From Aquibium sp. ELW1220 (lineage in GTDB: Bacteria; Pseudomonadota; Alphaproteobacteria; Rhizobiales; Rhizobiaceae), in contig NZ_JAOAOQ010000023.1 in assembly GCF_030398385.1 (NCBI RefSeq), positions 24,836 to 88,835 of the forward strand: a stretch of DNA of 64,000 nt. The letters run 5' to 3'. The translations under genes were made by a program, and so were the position numbers. The notes beneath the pieces were generated by a model. It had not been told where the DNA came from. It worked only from the letters and a program-made list of their open reading frames with translations, and did not search any database. Positions 26,392 to 38,135 of this stretch are shown here, one piece after another. How positions within the stretch are numbered: the first letter of the stretch is position 1; every line of letters begins with the position of its first letter.

Positions 26392-27786
26392 TCACTGTGC
26401 CCGCAGGCCCTCTCGCGACACCAGCGCCTCGGCGTCGGCCAGGCCCTTGTCCAGCCGGTCGAACAGTTCGGTGAGCTCGCCCTCGGTGATGATCATCGGC
26501 GGGCAGAGCGCGATCGTGTCGCCGATGGCGCGCAGGATCAGCCCGTGCCCCTCGAGGATCTTCGCCACCTGCGCGCCGACGCCCTTCGTGCCATCGAAGG
26601 GCCGCTTCGTCGTCTTGTCGGCCACCAGCTCGACGCCGCCCACCAGCCCGCAATAGCGCACCTCGCCCACCAGCGGATGCTCCTTCAGCGCGTCGAGCCG
26701 CGCGGCAAAGACCGGCGAAAGCGACCGCACGTGGCCGAGAATGTCGCGCTTCTGGTAGATCTCGATCGCCTTCACCCCCAGCGCGCAGCCGAGCGGATGG
26801 CCGCCATAGGTGAAGCCGTGGCCGAAGGTGCCGATCTGGCGCGAATGGTCGACATAGGCCTGGTAGATGTCCTCCGGCACCATCACGGCTCCCAGCGGCG
26901 CATAGGCCGCGGTCATCTGCTTGGCCGCCGAGATGGTGGTCGGCGTCATGCCCAGCGACTGGCAGCCCCACCATTCGCCGGTGCGGCAGAAGCCGTTGAT
27001 CACCTCGTCGTCGATCATGATGATGTCGTGCTCGTCCAGCACCGCCTTCACCGCCGGATAATAGCCGGCCGGCGGCACGATCACGCCGCCGGCACCCATC
27101 ACCGGCTCGGCAATCATCGCCGCGATCGTCTCCGGCCCCTCGCGCTCGATCAGGTCGCGCAGCGACTTCACGATGCGGGCGGTGAACTCCGCCTCGCTCT
27201 CGCCCTCGGCGCCGAAGCGATAGTAGTGGGGACAATCCGTGTGCAGCACCCGGTCCACCGGCAGGTCCCATCCCTTGTGGTTGTAGGGCAGCCCGGTCAG
27301 CGAGGCCGACATGATGGTGACGCCGTGATAGGCCTTCACCCGGCTGATGATCTTCTTCTTCTGCGGCCGGCCCATGGCATTGTTCATGTACCAGGCGAGC
27401 TTCACCTGGGTGTCGTTGGCCTCCGAGCCCGACGAGGTGAAGAACACCTTGGAAATCGGCACCGGCGCGATCTCCTTCAGCTTCTCGGCCAGTTCCACCG
27501 CCGGCTCCATGCCCTTGGCGCCGAACAGGTGGTAGTAGGGCAGGGCGCGCATCTGCTCGGTCGCGGCCTCCACCAGTTCCTCCTCGCCGAAGCCCAGCCC
27601 CGCGCACCACAGGCCGGACATGCCCTCGATGTATTCCTTGCCGCGCGTGTCGTAGACGAACACGCCCTTGCCGCGCTCGATCATCAGCGGCCCGTTCTCG
27701 CGCAGCCTGTGGATCGGCGTGTAGGGATGCAGCAGCGCCTCGACGTCGCGGGCTTGGATGTTCGACAGCGGCGGGTGGGTGTTCAT
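26392..27786 (-). CDS. Class III (omega) aminotransferase
   Basis: A 464-residue PLP-dependent aminotransferase. Visible: the cofactor-phosphate block FFTSSGSEANDTQVKLAWY, YHGVTIMSASLTGLPYNHKG, the PLP-ring Asp in IIMIDDEVINGFCRTG, and the Schiff-base Lys in ISAAKQMTAAYAPLGAV. The family uses omega-amino acids, polyamines or similar amines with pyruvate as acceptor; the exact substrate cannot be told from sequence. Full length with a normal ATG start. Upstream (27787-27963) is non-coding. Confidence 0.92.
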   Translation of the reverse strand: MNTHPPLSNIQARDVEALLHPYTPIHRLRENGPLMIERGKGVFVYDTRGKEYIEGMSGLWCAGLGFGEEELVEAATEQMRALPYYHLFGAKGMEPAVELAEKLKEIAPVPISKVFFTSSGSEANDTQVKLAWYMNNAMGRPQKKKIISRVKAYHGVTIMSASLTGLPYNHKGWDLPVDRVLHTDCPHYYRFGAEGESEAEFTARIVKSLRDLIEREGPETIAAMIAEPVMGAGGVIVPPAGYYPAVKAVLDEHDIIMIDDEVINGFCRTGEWWGCQSLGMTPTTISAAKQMTAAYAPLGAVMVPEDIYQAYVDHSRQIGTFGHGFTYGGHPLGCALGVKAIEIYQKRDILGHVRSLSPVFAARLDALKEHPLVGEVRYCGLVGGVELVADKTTKRPFDGTKGVGAQVAKILEGHGLILRAIGDTIALCPPMIITEGELTELFDRLDKGLADAEALVSREGLRAQ

Positions 27787-27963
27787 GAGGACGAAGCTCC
27801 GCAGGACGGGCGCGCCTCCGTGGCGGCGCGCAGGACAGATCGCCGCGAGGCTAGCGGTTCCGCCGGCGCGAGGAAACCCGCCCCGCCCGCTGGCCCAGTC
27901 GAATGGCGCCGGCGGAACAAGGCAGGCGGCGCGCCCGCCGGGCAGGCGGACGTGAAGCGCCCG

Positions 27964-29313
27964 TCAGGCGGCTGCGCGCGAGGGCAGGCTCTTCAGATGG
28001 GCGAGCAGGCCGCCATAGGACACCGCCATGCCGGCGAAGGGATTGTCGCTGCCCCGCGCGTCCTCCATCCGGAAGGAACGGCCGTCGGCGCGCAGCAGCA
28101 CCAGCACCGTCGTCGGCGCCTCGTCGCCGGCAAGGTTCACCGCCGCCACCCGCTGGCAGTCGTGCACGGTATGCACGGGCATCTGGAACAGGAAGCGCCC
28201 GGCCGACTGCTCCACCGCGCTGCGCACCGCCGCCTCGAATCCCCTGGCCAGGATGTCCTGCGCGCCCAGCGCCTCCTCGAAGTTCGCGGCCGCGGCCGGC
28301 GCGTCGCCGCCGGTGTCCTGCTGCGGAACCATGATCGCCTCTGCAACGACGATGCCTTCGTCGCGCTGCGCATGGGCATCCTCGGCGGCTTCCACCGTCC
28401 CGCCGGTCTCCGTGCCCTCGAGAACCTGCCCCTGGTCGGCCGGCGCCTGAGCGGGCGACGCAGCGACCGGTGTCTCGGCCGGGGAAGCCTCCGCGATCGG
28501 CTGCGCCTCCGGCCCGGCGGAGGCGGAGGCCTCGGCTGCCGCGTCCTCCGGCGTGCTGGCGAACGCCTCGACCGTGGCCGCATCCTCCGCCGCCACCGGC
28601 TCCGCCGTCATGGCGACGAACTGGTCCCCGGTCTGCGCGATCGGCGACAGCCCGGCGAACTCGACCGCGGACGCCCCGATCTCGAACGCCCCGACTTCGG
28701 ACGGCTCGACCGCTGTCGGCGCATCCGCATCCGGATCGGGCATCGCGTCACCTGCCGCGGTCTCGTCGCCGGCCGGCTGCGCAATCGCGGCGACCTGTGC
28801 AATGACCACCGTTTCGGCCTGCACCGCGACGACCGTTTCGCCGGGCGCGCGGTCATCCTCGGCCGGCGCCTCCGTGGCCAGCATGTCGGCGGCCATCTCG
28901 TCGAGCGCCAGTTCCAGCTCGACGGCCTCGCGCAGCACATCGGCCTCCGCGGCCGCGGTCGCATCGGCGGCTGCCGCGGTCTTTTCCGGCTGCGCAATGA
29001 ATTCAGGCTCGGCGCCGGCCCGGTCGGAAGCGTCCGCATCCGCGTCGGCAAGCGCGCCGGCCGGCTCATTTTGCGTTTCGGCCGTGCCGAAGCCCGGCGC
29101 AGCGGCCGCAGGCGCGTCGAGGTCCATCGCCAGGTCGGCCAGTTCGAGTTCCAGATCGTCGATGGCGTGGTGCAGGTCGTCGGTTCCGGCGGCTTCGGCA
29201 GGCGCGGGAGACGAGGCCTCCTCGGCGGCGTGCACCGTCCGCGATGCGGGGGAGGCATCGTCGAGAACGGAAAGCTCGGGCAGGAGAAAATCGTCGTGCG
29301 GGCGCGAATCCAT
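27964..29313 (-). CDS. Acidic Ala/Glu/Asp-rich protein of unknown function
   Basis: A 449-residue protein, highly acidic and Ala-rich over about residues 30-340 (low complexity, short repeats such as LELELADLAMDLD and LRETVELELALDEMA-like segments). The C-terminal 100 residues (EEALGAQDILARGFEAAVRS, then VEQSAGRFLFQMPVHTVHDC and SYGGLLAHLKSLPSRAAA) look like a folded, conserved domain. No signal peptide or membrane segment is seen. The family is not recognised. It is divergent from the acyl-CoA ligase gene on its right. Confidence 0.65.
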   Translation of the reverse strand: MDSRPHDDFLLPELSVLDDASPASRTVHAAEEASSPAPAEAAGTDDLHHAIDDLELELADLAMDLDAPAAAAPGFGTAETQNEPAGALADADADASDRAGAEPEFIAQPEKTAAAADATAAAEADVLREAVELELALDEMAADMLATEAPAEDDRAPGETVVAVQAETVVIAQVAAIAQPAGDETAAGDAMPDPDADAPTAVEPSEVGAFEIGASAVEFAGLSPIAQTGDQFVAMTAEPVAAEDAATVEAFASTPEDAAAEASASAGPEAQPIAEASPAETPVAASPAQAPADQGQVLEGTETGGTVEAAEDAHAQRDEGIVVAEAIMVPQQDTGGDAPAAAANFEEALGAQDILARGFEAAVRSAVEQSAGRFLFQMPVHTVHDCQRVAAVNLAGDEAPTTVLVLLRADGRSFRMEDARGSDNPFAGMAVSYGGLLAHLKSLPSRAAA

Positions 29314-29496
29314 TGCGGGGTTCTCCGTCGTGTGTATCGCCGCCCCGACGAATCAAACTTCGACGGCGAGCATGGCCTTAGTATGGCAGGTCCGGATCGC
29401 TTGGCAATTTGCGGCCCAAAGCGGTTCGCGCTACTGGACAAGCCGGGAGCCGGACAGGCTATAGGTAGGCATCAAAAAACGACGGGAGGCACATTC

Positions 29497-31125
<1,629 letters not shown>

Positions 31126-31203
31126 TGAGATGAGCCACGACCGCCTTCACCGGTCGATGGCCGGCGGCGCGGCATTCGTCGCCTCGCCGCTGGCGGCGCG
31201 GTC

Positions 31204-32169
31204 ATGAAGAGGGTCAAGGCGGTCATCGAGCGGCGCGACTCGCGCGCCGCGCGCTGGGCGGCGCGCTTCGCCTGGTTCGACACGGTCCTGCTTCTGATGG
31301 CCGGCCTGTCGCACCGCTACGGCCTCCTGGAAACCGTGCCGTTCCTCGGCGTCCTGCTGATCGGCTGCCTCGTGGCGGCGACCGGCCTCGCCTTCGCCTT
31401 CGCCGGCTTCGCCGATCTCTGGGAGCGCGGCGACCGCGGCGGCCGGCGCGCGCTCGCCGCCGCCATCGTCTGCTGCATCCTGCTCGCCCCCTATGCGCTC
31501 GGTGCCTGGCGGGTGACGGCGCATCCCCAGCTCAGCGACGTCGCCACCGACCTCGCCGATCCGCCGCTGTTCCGCACGCTGGCCGGCCAGCGCCCGCCGC
31601 TCGCCAACCGGGTCGGCACCATCGACGCGGCCGCCGCGCGGCTGATCCGCGAGGGCTATCCCGACCTCGGCGGCCGCCGCTACCCCGTCTCGCCCGACCA
31701 GGTGATGGCGCAGGTGATGCTGCTGATCGCCGACCGCGGCTGGACGATCGCGGCAACGCACGGCGTCGTCGCCGAGCCGCCTGAGCCGGCCGTCGAGGAG
31801 GACGCAAAGGAAGCGCTGCCGCCGGTTCCCGAACCGAGGCCCACCACCTTGGAAGCGCAGGCCCCGGAGATGCCGGGCGACGGCGAAATCGTCCCGGGCG
31901 ACGCGGATCCGGGTGAAGCGGCTCCCGAAGACGGAACCGAAGCCGGCGTGGCGGGCGCGGAGGTGAGCATCGAGGTGCGCGCCTTCTCGCAATGGCTGCG
32001 CTTTCCGGCCGACCTCGTGATACGCCTGACCGACGAGGGCGAATCGACCTTCGTCGACCTGCGCTCGGCCTCGCATTTCGCCCGGCATGACCTCGGCGAC
32101 AACGCCGGCCGCATCCGAAGCTTCCTCGCCGATCTCGACGCGCGGATGGAGCCGGGCACCGAGGACTAG
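31204..32169 (+). CDS. DUF1499 domain membrane protein
   Basis: A 321-residue protein. Three hydrophobic segments lie at about residues 25-45, 48-75 and 82-102 (TVLLLMAGLSHRYGLLETV, LIGCLVAATGLAFAFAGF, AAIVCCILLAPYALGAW). The C-terminal domain, split by an acidic Pro/Glu linker (about 195-250), shows DUF1499 features: DVATDLADPPLF, and near the end RFPADLVIRLTDEGESTFVD with a final R-SASHFARHDLGDNAGRIRSF. The domain's function is not known. ATG 31204. Confidence 0.8.
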   Translation: MKRVKAVIERRDSRAARWAARFAWFDTVLLLMAGLSHRYGLLETVPFLGVLLIGCLVAATGLAFAFAGFADLWERGDRGGRRALAAAIVCCILLAPYALGAWRVTAHPQLSDVATDLADPPLFRTLAGQRPPLANRVGTIDAAAARLIREGYPDLGGRRYPVSPDQVMAQVMLLIADRGWTIAATHGVVAEPPEPAVEEDAKEALPPVPEPRPTTLEAQAPEMPGDGEIVPGDADPGEAAPEDGTEAGVAGAEVSIEVRAFSQWLRFPADLVIRLTDEGESTFVDLRSASHFARHDLGDNAGRIRSFLADLDARMEPGTED

Positions 32170-32218
32170 GCCGGACCCGCGGGCCGCGACATCTCAACCT
32201 CCCGATAAGGAAACCGGC

Positions 32219-32518
32219 ATGGCTGGCGACGACGACTACATCTACGACGAAGCCACCGGCGAATGGCGCCCGGCTTCCGAAATCGCCGCAGCCGCGGCGG
32301 CGCTCGACGTCGTCCGCGATTCGGCCGGCAACGTGCTCGCCGACGGCGATTCGGTGACCCTGATCAAGGACTTGAAGGTGAAGGGCGCCAACCAGACGCT
32401 GAAGCAGGGCACCGTGATCCGCTCGATCCGCCTCACCGGCAATCCCGACGAGATCGACTGCCGCCACGACACCATCAAGGGCCTCGTCCTGCGCACCGAA
32501 TTCGTCCGCAAGCGCTGA
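32219..32518 (+). CDS. PhnA-domain protein (alkylphosphonate utilisation-like)
   Basis: A 99-residue protein. Residues about 33-99 are the C-terminal PhnA/YjdM domain: VRDSAGNVLADGDSVTLIKD, LKVKGANQTLKQGTVIRSIR, then IDCRHDTIKGLVLRTEFVRK. The N-terminal zinc-ribbon found in longer family members is replaced by an acidic segment (DDDYIYDEATGEWRPA). The role is not established despite the historical name. ATG 32219 follows AAGGAAA. Codirectional with the DUF1499 gene, 50 bp apart. Confidence 0.85.
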   Translation: MAGDDDYIYDEATGEWRPASEIAAAAAALDVVRDSAGNVLADGDSVTLIKDLKVKGANQTLKQGTVIRSIRLTGNPDEIDCRHDTIKGLVLRTEFVRKR

Positions 32519-32599
32519 GAGGATGTGAAAGAATGCCCGTTTCCGTGCAGCTTAAGCCAAGAATCCCAAGGGTTTCCGTGGGCATTCTCTCGCATCCTC
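32519..32599. repeat. Two-part inverted repeat between convergent genes
   Basis: Outer arms GAGGATG (32519-32525) and CATCCTC (32593-32599); inner arms AGAATGCCC (32530-32538) and GGGCATTCT (32580-32588). The structure would form a long interrupted stem. It lies just after the PhnA-domain gene and before the convergent MBL gene end. It may act as a bidirectional terminator or be a dispersed palindrome; there is no T-run. Confidence 0.6.
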
Positions 32600-32627
32600 G
32601 ATTGATTCTCACGCTCTGAGGCGCGGT

Positions 32628-33533
32628 TCAGGCGGGGCGGTAGGTCGCGTCGATCGACACCTCGCCGTCGGCCGCCACGACGCCGCGCGCCACGAGATCC
32701 TCGAGGTGGGCGAGCACCGAAAGCCCCGCCGCCCCGTGCAGCCGCGGATCGGTGCTGGCATAGATCGCCCGCACGACGTCCGGGATCGTCCGGTCCCCGG
32801 CCTTCAGCCGCTCGACGATCGCCGCCTCGCGCATCCGCCGGTGCGTGCGCAGTCCGCGAACGAAGGCGGCGGGCTTCCCCACCGGTCCGCCGTGGCCGGG
32901 CAGATAGAGCCCGTCGTCGCGCGCGGCAAGCCTGTCCAGCGAGGCCATGTAGTCCGACATCGCCCCGTCGGGCGGCGCGACGATCGAGGTCGACCAGGCC
33001 ATGACGTGGTCGGCCGAAAACAGGATGCCGGTCCCCTCCAGCGCGAAGGCGGCGTGATTGGCCGCGTGGCCGGGCGTCAGCACGGTGCGGATCGCCCAGC
33101 CGTCGCCCTCGACGAGCTCGCCTTCGGCCAGCGCATCGTCGGGTGCGAAGTCGGTGTCGGCGCTGGCGTCGAGCGGATTGGTCTCGCCGATCCGCAGCGG
33201 CCGCGCCGGGCGGTGCGGACCCTCCGCCAGCACCCGCGCGCCGGTCGCCTGCGCCAGCCGCCTTGCGAGCGGCGAGTGGTCGCGGTGGGTGTGGCTGACG
33301 AAGATGTGGCTGACCGTCCGCCCGCCGATCGCCGCAAGCAGCGCCCGAAGATGCGCCTCGTCCTCCGGACCCGGATCGATGACGGCCAGCGTGTCGGTGC
33401 CGACGACATAGCTGTTGGTGCCGTGGAAGGTGAAGGGGCCGGGGTTCTGTGCGGTCACCCGGCGCACGCCCGGCGCGACGTCGACGGCCTGCCCGTGGGC
33501 AGGCTCGAACCGGGTATCGAACTCGATGGCCAT
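32628..33533 (-). CDS. MBL-fold metallo-hydrolase (LACTB2-like)
   Basis: A 301-residue metallo-beta-lactamase-fold enzyme. The metal-binding signature HTHRDHSPLA, a following His in LTPGHAANHAAF, Asp in ILFSADHVMAW and a late His in YLPGHGGPV are all present. The C-terminal winged-helix-like extension (HRRMREAAIVERLKAGDRTI to DLVARGVVAADGEV) is typical of the LACTB2/glyoxalase-II-like branch. The substrate is unknown. Start ATG 33533. It is divergent from bioY. Confidence 0.9.
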   Translation of the reverse strand: MAIEFDTRFEPAHGQAVDVAPGVRRVTAQNPGPFTFHGTNSYVVGTDTLAVIDPGPEDEAHLRALLAAIGGRTVSHIFVSHTHRDHSPLARRLAQATGARVLAEGPHRPARPLRIGETNPLDASADTDFAPDDALAEGELVEGDGWAIRTVLTPGHAANHAAFALEGTGILFSADHVMAWSTSIVAPPDGAMSDYMASLDRLAARDDGLYLPGHGGPVGKPAAFVRGLRTHRRMREAAIVERLKAGDRTIPDVVRAIYASTDPRLHGAAGLSVLAHLEDLVARGVVAADGEVSIDATYRPA

Positions 33534-33649
33534 GAAGATCGCCGCCTGTGGTGGAAGAAGGGCCGGTGGAGTTGCCGCATAACACGGAAGTTTCTATAGG
33601 GAAACGCAACGGCCACTGGCGGCCGCCTGAACCGAACGGAGCCTCCCCC

Positions 33650-34249
33650 ATGACTGCAGCGAGTGCAACCACTCCCCTCGCAATGCTGGCAATGCCCGAG
33701 AAGGGCGTCTCGCGCCTCGCCATGCAGGCCGCGCTCGTCGTCGGCGGCACGCTGCTGCTCACGCTGTCGGCCAAGACCAAGGTCGTGCTCGGCCCCGTCG
33801 ACCTGTCGTTGCAGACGCTGGCGATCCTCCTGATCGCCACCACTTTCGGCATGCGGCTCGCGGTCGCGACGCTCGCGCTCTACCTCGTCGAGGGCGCGAT
33901 GGGCTTCCCGGTCTTCCAGTCGACCCCCGAAAAGGGCATCGGCCTCGCCTACATGATGGGCTCGACCGGCGGCTACCTGATCGGCTTCGTCGCCATGGCC
34001 GCCATCGCCGGCTGGGCCGCCGACCGCGGCTTCGACCGCTCCGCCTTCAAGCTCTTCGGCGCCATGCTGGTCGCGGAAGCCGCGATGATGGCCTGCGGCT
34101 TCGGCTGGCTCGCCGTGCTGATCGGTGCGGAGAAGGCCTGGACCTTCGGCGTCGTGCCCTTCATCGTGCCCGACCTCGTCAAGGTCGCGCTCGCCTCGGC
34201 GATCGTGCCGGCCGTCTGGTCGCTGATCCCCGGCAAGGCGCGCGGCTGA
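33650..34249 (+). CDS. bioY: Biotin transporter BioY (ECF substrate-binding subunit)
   Basis: A 199-residue membrane protein with about six hydrophobic segments. The family blocks VDLSLQTLAILLIATTFGMR, LALYLVEGAMGFPVF and GSTGGYLIGFVAMA are conserved BioY features. It captures biotin at the membrane, alone or with an ECF module; no bioM/bioN genes are seen in the window. ATG 33650 was chosen (AACGGA upstream; the frame is open from 33548). A clear intrinsic terminator follows. Confidence 0.93.
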   Translation: MTAASATTPLAMLAMPEKGVSRLAMQAALVVGGTLLLTLSAKTKVVLGPVDLSLQTLAILLIATTFGMRLAVATLALYLVEGAMGFPVFQSTPEKGIGLAYMMGSTGGYLIGFVAMAAIAGWAADRGFDRSAFKLFGAMLVAEAAMMACGFGWLAVLIGAEKAWTFGVVPFIVPDLVKVALASAIVPAVWSLIPGKARG

Positions 34250-34275
34250 CGCGCGATCCGCTCCGTCGAATGACG

Positions 34276-34309
34276 AAAGGCGGCGGGCCTTGGCCTTGCC
34301 GCCTTTTTT
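34276..34309 (+). terminator. Intrinsic terminator after bioY
   Basis: AAAGGCGGC (34276-34284) pairs with GCCGCCTTT (34298-34306) and is followed by a run of T to 34309. It lies 26 bases past the bioY stop. Confidence 0.85.
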
Positions 34310-34336
34310 CATGGCCGGGACAGGGACCCGAAGCGG

Positions 34337-35143
34337 TCAGGCGCCGCGGGCGATGAACCAGGGATTGGCGAAGTCGACGTCGTCGGCCTGGTCGCGCTTG
34401 CCGTAGACGAAGGCGCCGCCGTCGACGAGGCTCGTCGAGCCGCCGGCCGCGCGCAGCACGGCATCGCCCGCCGCCGTGTCCCACTCCATCGTCCGGCCGA
34501 AGCGCGGGTAGAGATCGGCTTCGCCATTGGCGAGCAGGCAGAACTTCAGGGACGAGCCGACCGAGACCGTCTCGGCGCCGGGATGCCCGTCGATGAAGGC
34601 GTCGGTCTCGGGCGTCCGGTGCGAGCGGCTGGCGACGATCCGCGGCGGGCTGGCCGCCCTGCGCGCCGCCATCGGCCTGCGCCCGACGACCACGCCCTCA
34701 GGCGTGACCTCGGCGATCGTGGCCTCGCCCGGCCGGCCGGTATAGAGAACGTTCCGCGCCGGCGCATAGACCGCGCCGACCGACGGAACGCCGTCGCGCA
34801 CCAGCGCGATGTTGACGGTGAAGTCGCCCTTGCGGCCGACGAATTCCTTGGTGCCGTCGAGCGGATCGACCAGGATGAAGGCCGAGCCGAGGGCTGCCGG
34901 CACCTTGCCGTCGGCGACCTCTTCCTCGGCCACGCAGACGACGCCCGGCAGGGCCGCCCGCAGGCCCTCGAGGATGATCGCCTCGGCCGCCCGGTCCGCC
35001 TCGGTGACGGGCGAGGCGTCGGCCTTGGTCCGTGTGTCGAAATCGGTCGCGTAGACGGCCATGATGGCGCGGCCGGCCGCGAGCGCGAGGTCCTCGAAGA
35101 GGGCGAGGATCGTTTCGTCGGAGGGGAGGTGGGCCGTGGTCAT
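34337..35143 (-). CDS. cysQ: 3'(2'),5'-bisphosphate nucleotidase CysQ
   Basis: A 268-residue inositol-monophosphatase-superfamily enzyme. The metal site is seen in VAEEEV and [20 protein letters not shown], and the second block [17 protein letters not shown] near residue 222. It hydrolyses PAP, the by-product of PAPS use, and so supports sulfate assimilation and sulfation. ATG 35143 overlaps the cysNC stop (ATGA). It forms one operon cysD-cysNC-cysQ reading left. Confidence 0.92.
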   Translation of the reverse strand: MTTAHLPSDETILALFEDLALAAGRAIMAVYATDFDTRTKADASPVTEADRAAEAIILEGLRAALPGVVCVAEEEVADGKVPAALGSAFILVDPLDGTKEFVGRKGDFTVNIALVRDGVPSVGAVYAPARNVLYTGRPGEATIAEVTPEGVVVGRRPMAARRAASPPRIVASRSHRTPETDAFIDGHPGAETVSVGSSLKFCLLANGEADLYPRFGRTMEWDTAAGDAVLRAAGGSTSLVDGGAFVYGKRDQADDVDFANPWFIARGA

Positions 35144-37044
35144 GCGATGCCTTTCTGGCGCAGCCAGGTCGCGACCGCCTCGACGAGGTCTTCCGGCGCG
35201 CGGCCGACGGTGTCGAGATGGATCTCCGGATTTTCCGGCGGCTGGTAGGGCGAATCGACGCCGGTGAAGTTCTTGATCTCTCCGCGCAGCGCCTTGGCAT
35301 AGAGCCCCTTCGGATCGCGCCTTGCGCATTCCTCGAAGGGCGTGTCGACGAAGACCTCGACGAACTCGCCCTCGGCCAGGAGTTCGCGCGCCATCCGCCG
35401 CTCGGCCTGGAAGGGCGAGATGAAGGAGACGATGACGATCAGCCCGGCATCGACCATCAGCTTCGCCGTCTCGGCGACCCGGCGGATGTTCTCGACGCGG
35501 TCCTCCTCGGTGAAGCCGAGATCGCGGTTCAGCCCGTGGCGGACATTGTCGCCGTCGAGAATGTAGGTGTGGCGGCCGTCATTGTGGAGCCGCTTCTCCA
35601 GCAGGTTGGCGATGGTCGACTTGCCCGAGCCCGACAGGCCGGTGAACCACAGCACCACCGGCTTCTGGTGCTTCATCTGCGCCCGCACCGCCTTGTCGAC
35701 GTCGAGCGCCTGCCAGTGGATGTTGGAGGCGCGCCGCAGCGGGTGACGGATGAGGCCCGCGCCGACGGTGCGGTTGGTCATCCGGTCGATCAGGATGAAG
35801 GCCCCGGTGGCGCGGTTGTCGACGTAGTTGTCGAAGGCGATCGGCTGCTGCACCGAGATGTTGCACGAGCCGATCTCGTTCAGGTCGAGCGACTTGGCCG
35901 CCTCGTGCGCGAAGCTGTTGACGTCGATGCGGTGCTTCAGTTCGGTGATCGAGGCCGGTGCCTGGTCGGTCTCGGTGCGCAGGAGATAGGTGCGGCCGGG
36001 CAGCATCGGCTGCTCGTCGAACCAGATGATGTCGGCGGTGAACTGGTCGGCCACTTCCGGCCGCGCCGAGGGCGACACCAGCATGTTGCCGCGCGACACC
36101 TCGACCTCGTCGGCGAGCACCAGCGTCACGGCCTGACCGGCCTCCGCCGTCTGGAGATCGCCGTCGGCCGTGACGATGCGCGCCACCGTCGACGCCTTGC
36201 CCGACTTCGCCACCACCACGGCGTCGCCCGCCGAGACGGTGCCCGAGGCGATGGTGCCGGAAAAGCCGCGGAAGTCGAGGTTGGGCCGGTTCACGAACTG
36301 CACGGGCAGGCGGAACGGCTTGTCGGTGTCGATGCGGTCGACCGGTATCGATTCGAGGTGTTCGAGCAGCGTCGGACCCTCGTACCAGCCGGTGTTGGCG
36401 GACGCCGTGGTGACGTTGTCGCCATAGCGCGCCGACATCGGGATCGGCGTGATCGTCTCGAAGCCGAGGTCGCGCGCGAAGGCCCGGTATTCCGCCGCGA
36501 TGGTGTCGAAGACGGCCCGGTCGTAGCCGACGAGGTCGATCTTGTTGATCGCCACCACGACGTGGCGGATGCCGAGCAGGGAGGCGATGAAGGAGTGCCG
36601 CCGCGTCTGCCGGATGATGCCGGCCCGCGCGTCGACGAGCACGATGGCGAGATCGGCCGTCGAGGCGCCGGTGGCCATGTTGCGGGTGTACTGCTCGTGG
36701 CCGGGCGTGTCGGCGACGATGAACTTGCGCTTGGGCGTGGCGAAGAAGCGGTAGGCGACGTCGATGGTGATGCCCTGCTCGCGCTCGGCTTCGAGCCCGT
36801 CGACCAGCAGCGCGAAGTCGATGTCGTCGCCCGTCGTGCCGTGCTTGCGGGAGTCCTTCTCCAGCGCCGCCAGCTGGTCCTCGAAGATCAGCTTGGTGTC
36901 GTAGAGCAGCCGGCCGATCAGCGTCGACTTGCCGTCGTCGACCGAGCCGCAGGTGAGGAAGCGCAGCAACGACTTGCGCTCCTGCTCGGCGATGTAGCCG
37001 TGCAGGTCGCGGGCGGTCTGCGTATTCGCGACGGTGTCGTGCAT
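35140..37044 (-). CDS. cysNC: Bifunctional sulfate adenylyltransferase subunit 1 / adenylylsulfate kinase
   Basis: A 634-residue fusion. The N-terminal GTPase (CysN) shows [35 protein letters not shown] and AINKIDLV; two beta-barrel domains follow. The C-terminal APS kinase (CysC) from about residue 445 shows [20 protein letters not shown], then [20 protein letters not shown] and [20 protein letters not shown]. Together with CysD it makes APS and then PAPS. This NodQ-type fusion is typical of rhizobia. It overlaps cysD and cysQ, so translation is coupled. Confidence 0.96.
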   Translation of the reverse strand: MHDTVANTQTARDLHGYIAEQERKSLLRFLTCGSVDDGKSTLIGRLLYDTKLIFEDQLAALEKDSRKHGTTGDDIDFALLVDGLEAEREQGITIDVAYRFFATPKRKFIVADTPGHEQYTRNMATGASTADLAIVLVDARAGIIRQTRRHSFIASLLGIRHVVVAINKIDLVGYDRAVFDTIAAEYRAFARDLGFETITPIPMSARYGDNVTTASANTGWYEGPTLLEHLESIPVDRIDTDKPFRLPVQFVNRPNLDFRGFSGTIASGTVSAGDAVVVAKSGKASTVARIVTADGDLQTAEAGQAVTLVLADEVEVSRGNMLVSPSARPEVADQFTADIIWFDEQPMLPGRTYLLRTETDQAPASITELKHRIDVNSFAHEAAKSLDLNEIGSCNISVQQPIAFDNYVDNRATGAFILIDRMTNRTVGAGLIRHPLRRASNIHWQALDVDKAVRAQMKHQKPVVLWFTGLSGSGKSTIANLLEKRLHNDGRHTYILDGDNVRHGLNRDLGFTEEDRVENIRRVAETAKLMVDAGLIVIVSFISPFQAERRMARELLAEGEFVEVFVDTPFEECARRDPKGLYAKALRGEIKNFTGVDSPYQPPENPEIHLDTVGRAPEDLVEAVATWLRQKGIA

Positions 37045-37949
37045 CAGAAATAGCCCTCGCGCTTCTTCTTTTCCATCGAGCCGGCCTCGTCGCGGTCGAT
37101 CAGTCGGCCCTGCCGCTCCGAGGTGCGGGCGATGAGCATTTCCTCGACGATGTCCTCAAGGGTTTCGGCATCGGAATCGATCGCGCCCGTCAGCGGGTAG
37201 CAGCCGAGCGTGCGGAAGCGGACCTTGCGCTGCTGGATCGTCTCGCCGTCCCGCAGCTTCATGCGGTCGTCGTCGACCATGATCAGCATGCCGTCGCGCT
37301 CCACGACGGGGCGCGTCTTGGCGAAATAGAGCGGGACGATCGGGATGTTCTCCAGGAGGATGTACTGCCAGATGTCGAGCTCGGTCCAGTTCGACAGCGG
37401 GAAGACGCGGATCGATTCGCCCGGCGCGACCCGCGTGTTGTAGATCTTCCACATCTCCGGCCGCTGGTTCTTCGGGTCCCAGCCGTGCTGGCCGTCGCGG
37501 AAGGAAAAGATGCGCTCCTTGGCGCGGCTCTTCTCCTCGTCGCGCCGCGCGCCGCCGAAGGCCGCGTCGAAGCCGTAATGGTCGAGCGCCTGGCGCAGGC
37601 CCACCGTCTTCATCACGTGGGTATGGACGTTGGAGCCGTGGCTGAACGGGCCGATGCCCTCGCGCACGCCGTCCTCGTTGATATGGACGATGAGGTCGAG
37701 GCCAAGGCCGCGCGCGGTCTCGTCGCGGAACGCGATCATCTCGCGGAACTTCCAGGTGGTGTCGACATGCAGGAGCGGGAAGGGGGGCGTTCCCGGGTGG
37801 AAGGCCTTCATGGCGAGGTGCAGCATGACGGCCGAATCCTTGCCGATCGAATAGAGCATCACGGGCTTCGCCATGGTCGCGGCGACTTCCCGGATGATGT
37901 GGATCGACTCGGCCTCGAGCCGTTTGAGGTGTGACATCGGTGTGGACAT
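37044..37949 (-). CDS. cysD: Sulfate adenylyltransferase subunit 2
   Basis: A 301-residue PP-loop ATP pyrophosphatase. The PP-motif [38 protein letters not shown] and [15 protein letters not shown] are conserved in CysD/NodP. It forms the first step of sulfate activation with CysN. Start ATG 37949 ([20 protein letters not shown]); the frame opens at 38021. Its stop overlaps the cysNC start (TGATG). No cysH or cysI gene is adjacent, so the operon looks devoted to making PAPS, perhaps for sulfation as well as assimilation. Confidence 0.95.
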   Translation of the reverse strand: MSTPMSHLKRLEAESIHIIREVAATMAKPVMLYSIGKDSAVMLHLAMKAFHPGTPPFPLLHVDTTWKFREMIAFRDETARGLGLDLIVHINEDGVREGIGPFSHGSNVHTHVMKTVGLRQALDHYGFDAAFGGARRDEEKSRAKERIFSFRDGQHGWDPKNQRPEMWKIYNTRVAPGESIRVFPLSNWTELDIWQYILLENIPIVPLYFAKTRPVVERDGMLIMVDDDRMKLRDGETIQQRKVRFRTLGCYPLTGAIDSDAETLEDIVEEMLIARTSERQGRLIDRDEAGSMEKKKREGYF

Positions 37950-38135
37950 GCCGTCGTTCAGCCTTCGCGGACCGTGGGATTGCACGCTCTGTCTCGAATT
38001 TCGCGCCGCACGGCAAGCCAAGCCATGCCACGGGAAGGACGATCGGCGGTAAAATCATCCTGTCGGGGGAAATCTCTGCCGCGCGCCGGGCTCCGCGGCC
38101 GCCTGCCAGGGGGGCGTCGGGGAGCGGCAGCGCGT

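Noticed and set aside
33590..33600. TTTCTATAGG as a BioR-type site before bioY
   Set aside because: Only about 7 of 9 positions resemble the TTATCTATAA consensus and there is no second half; too weak.
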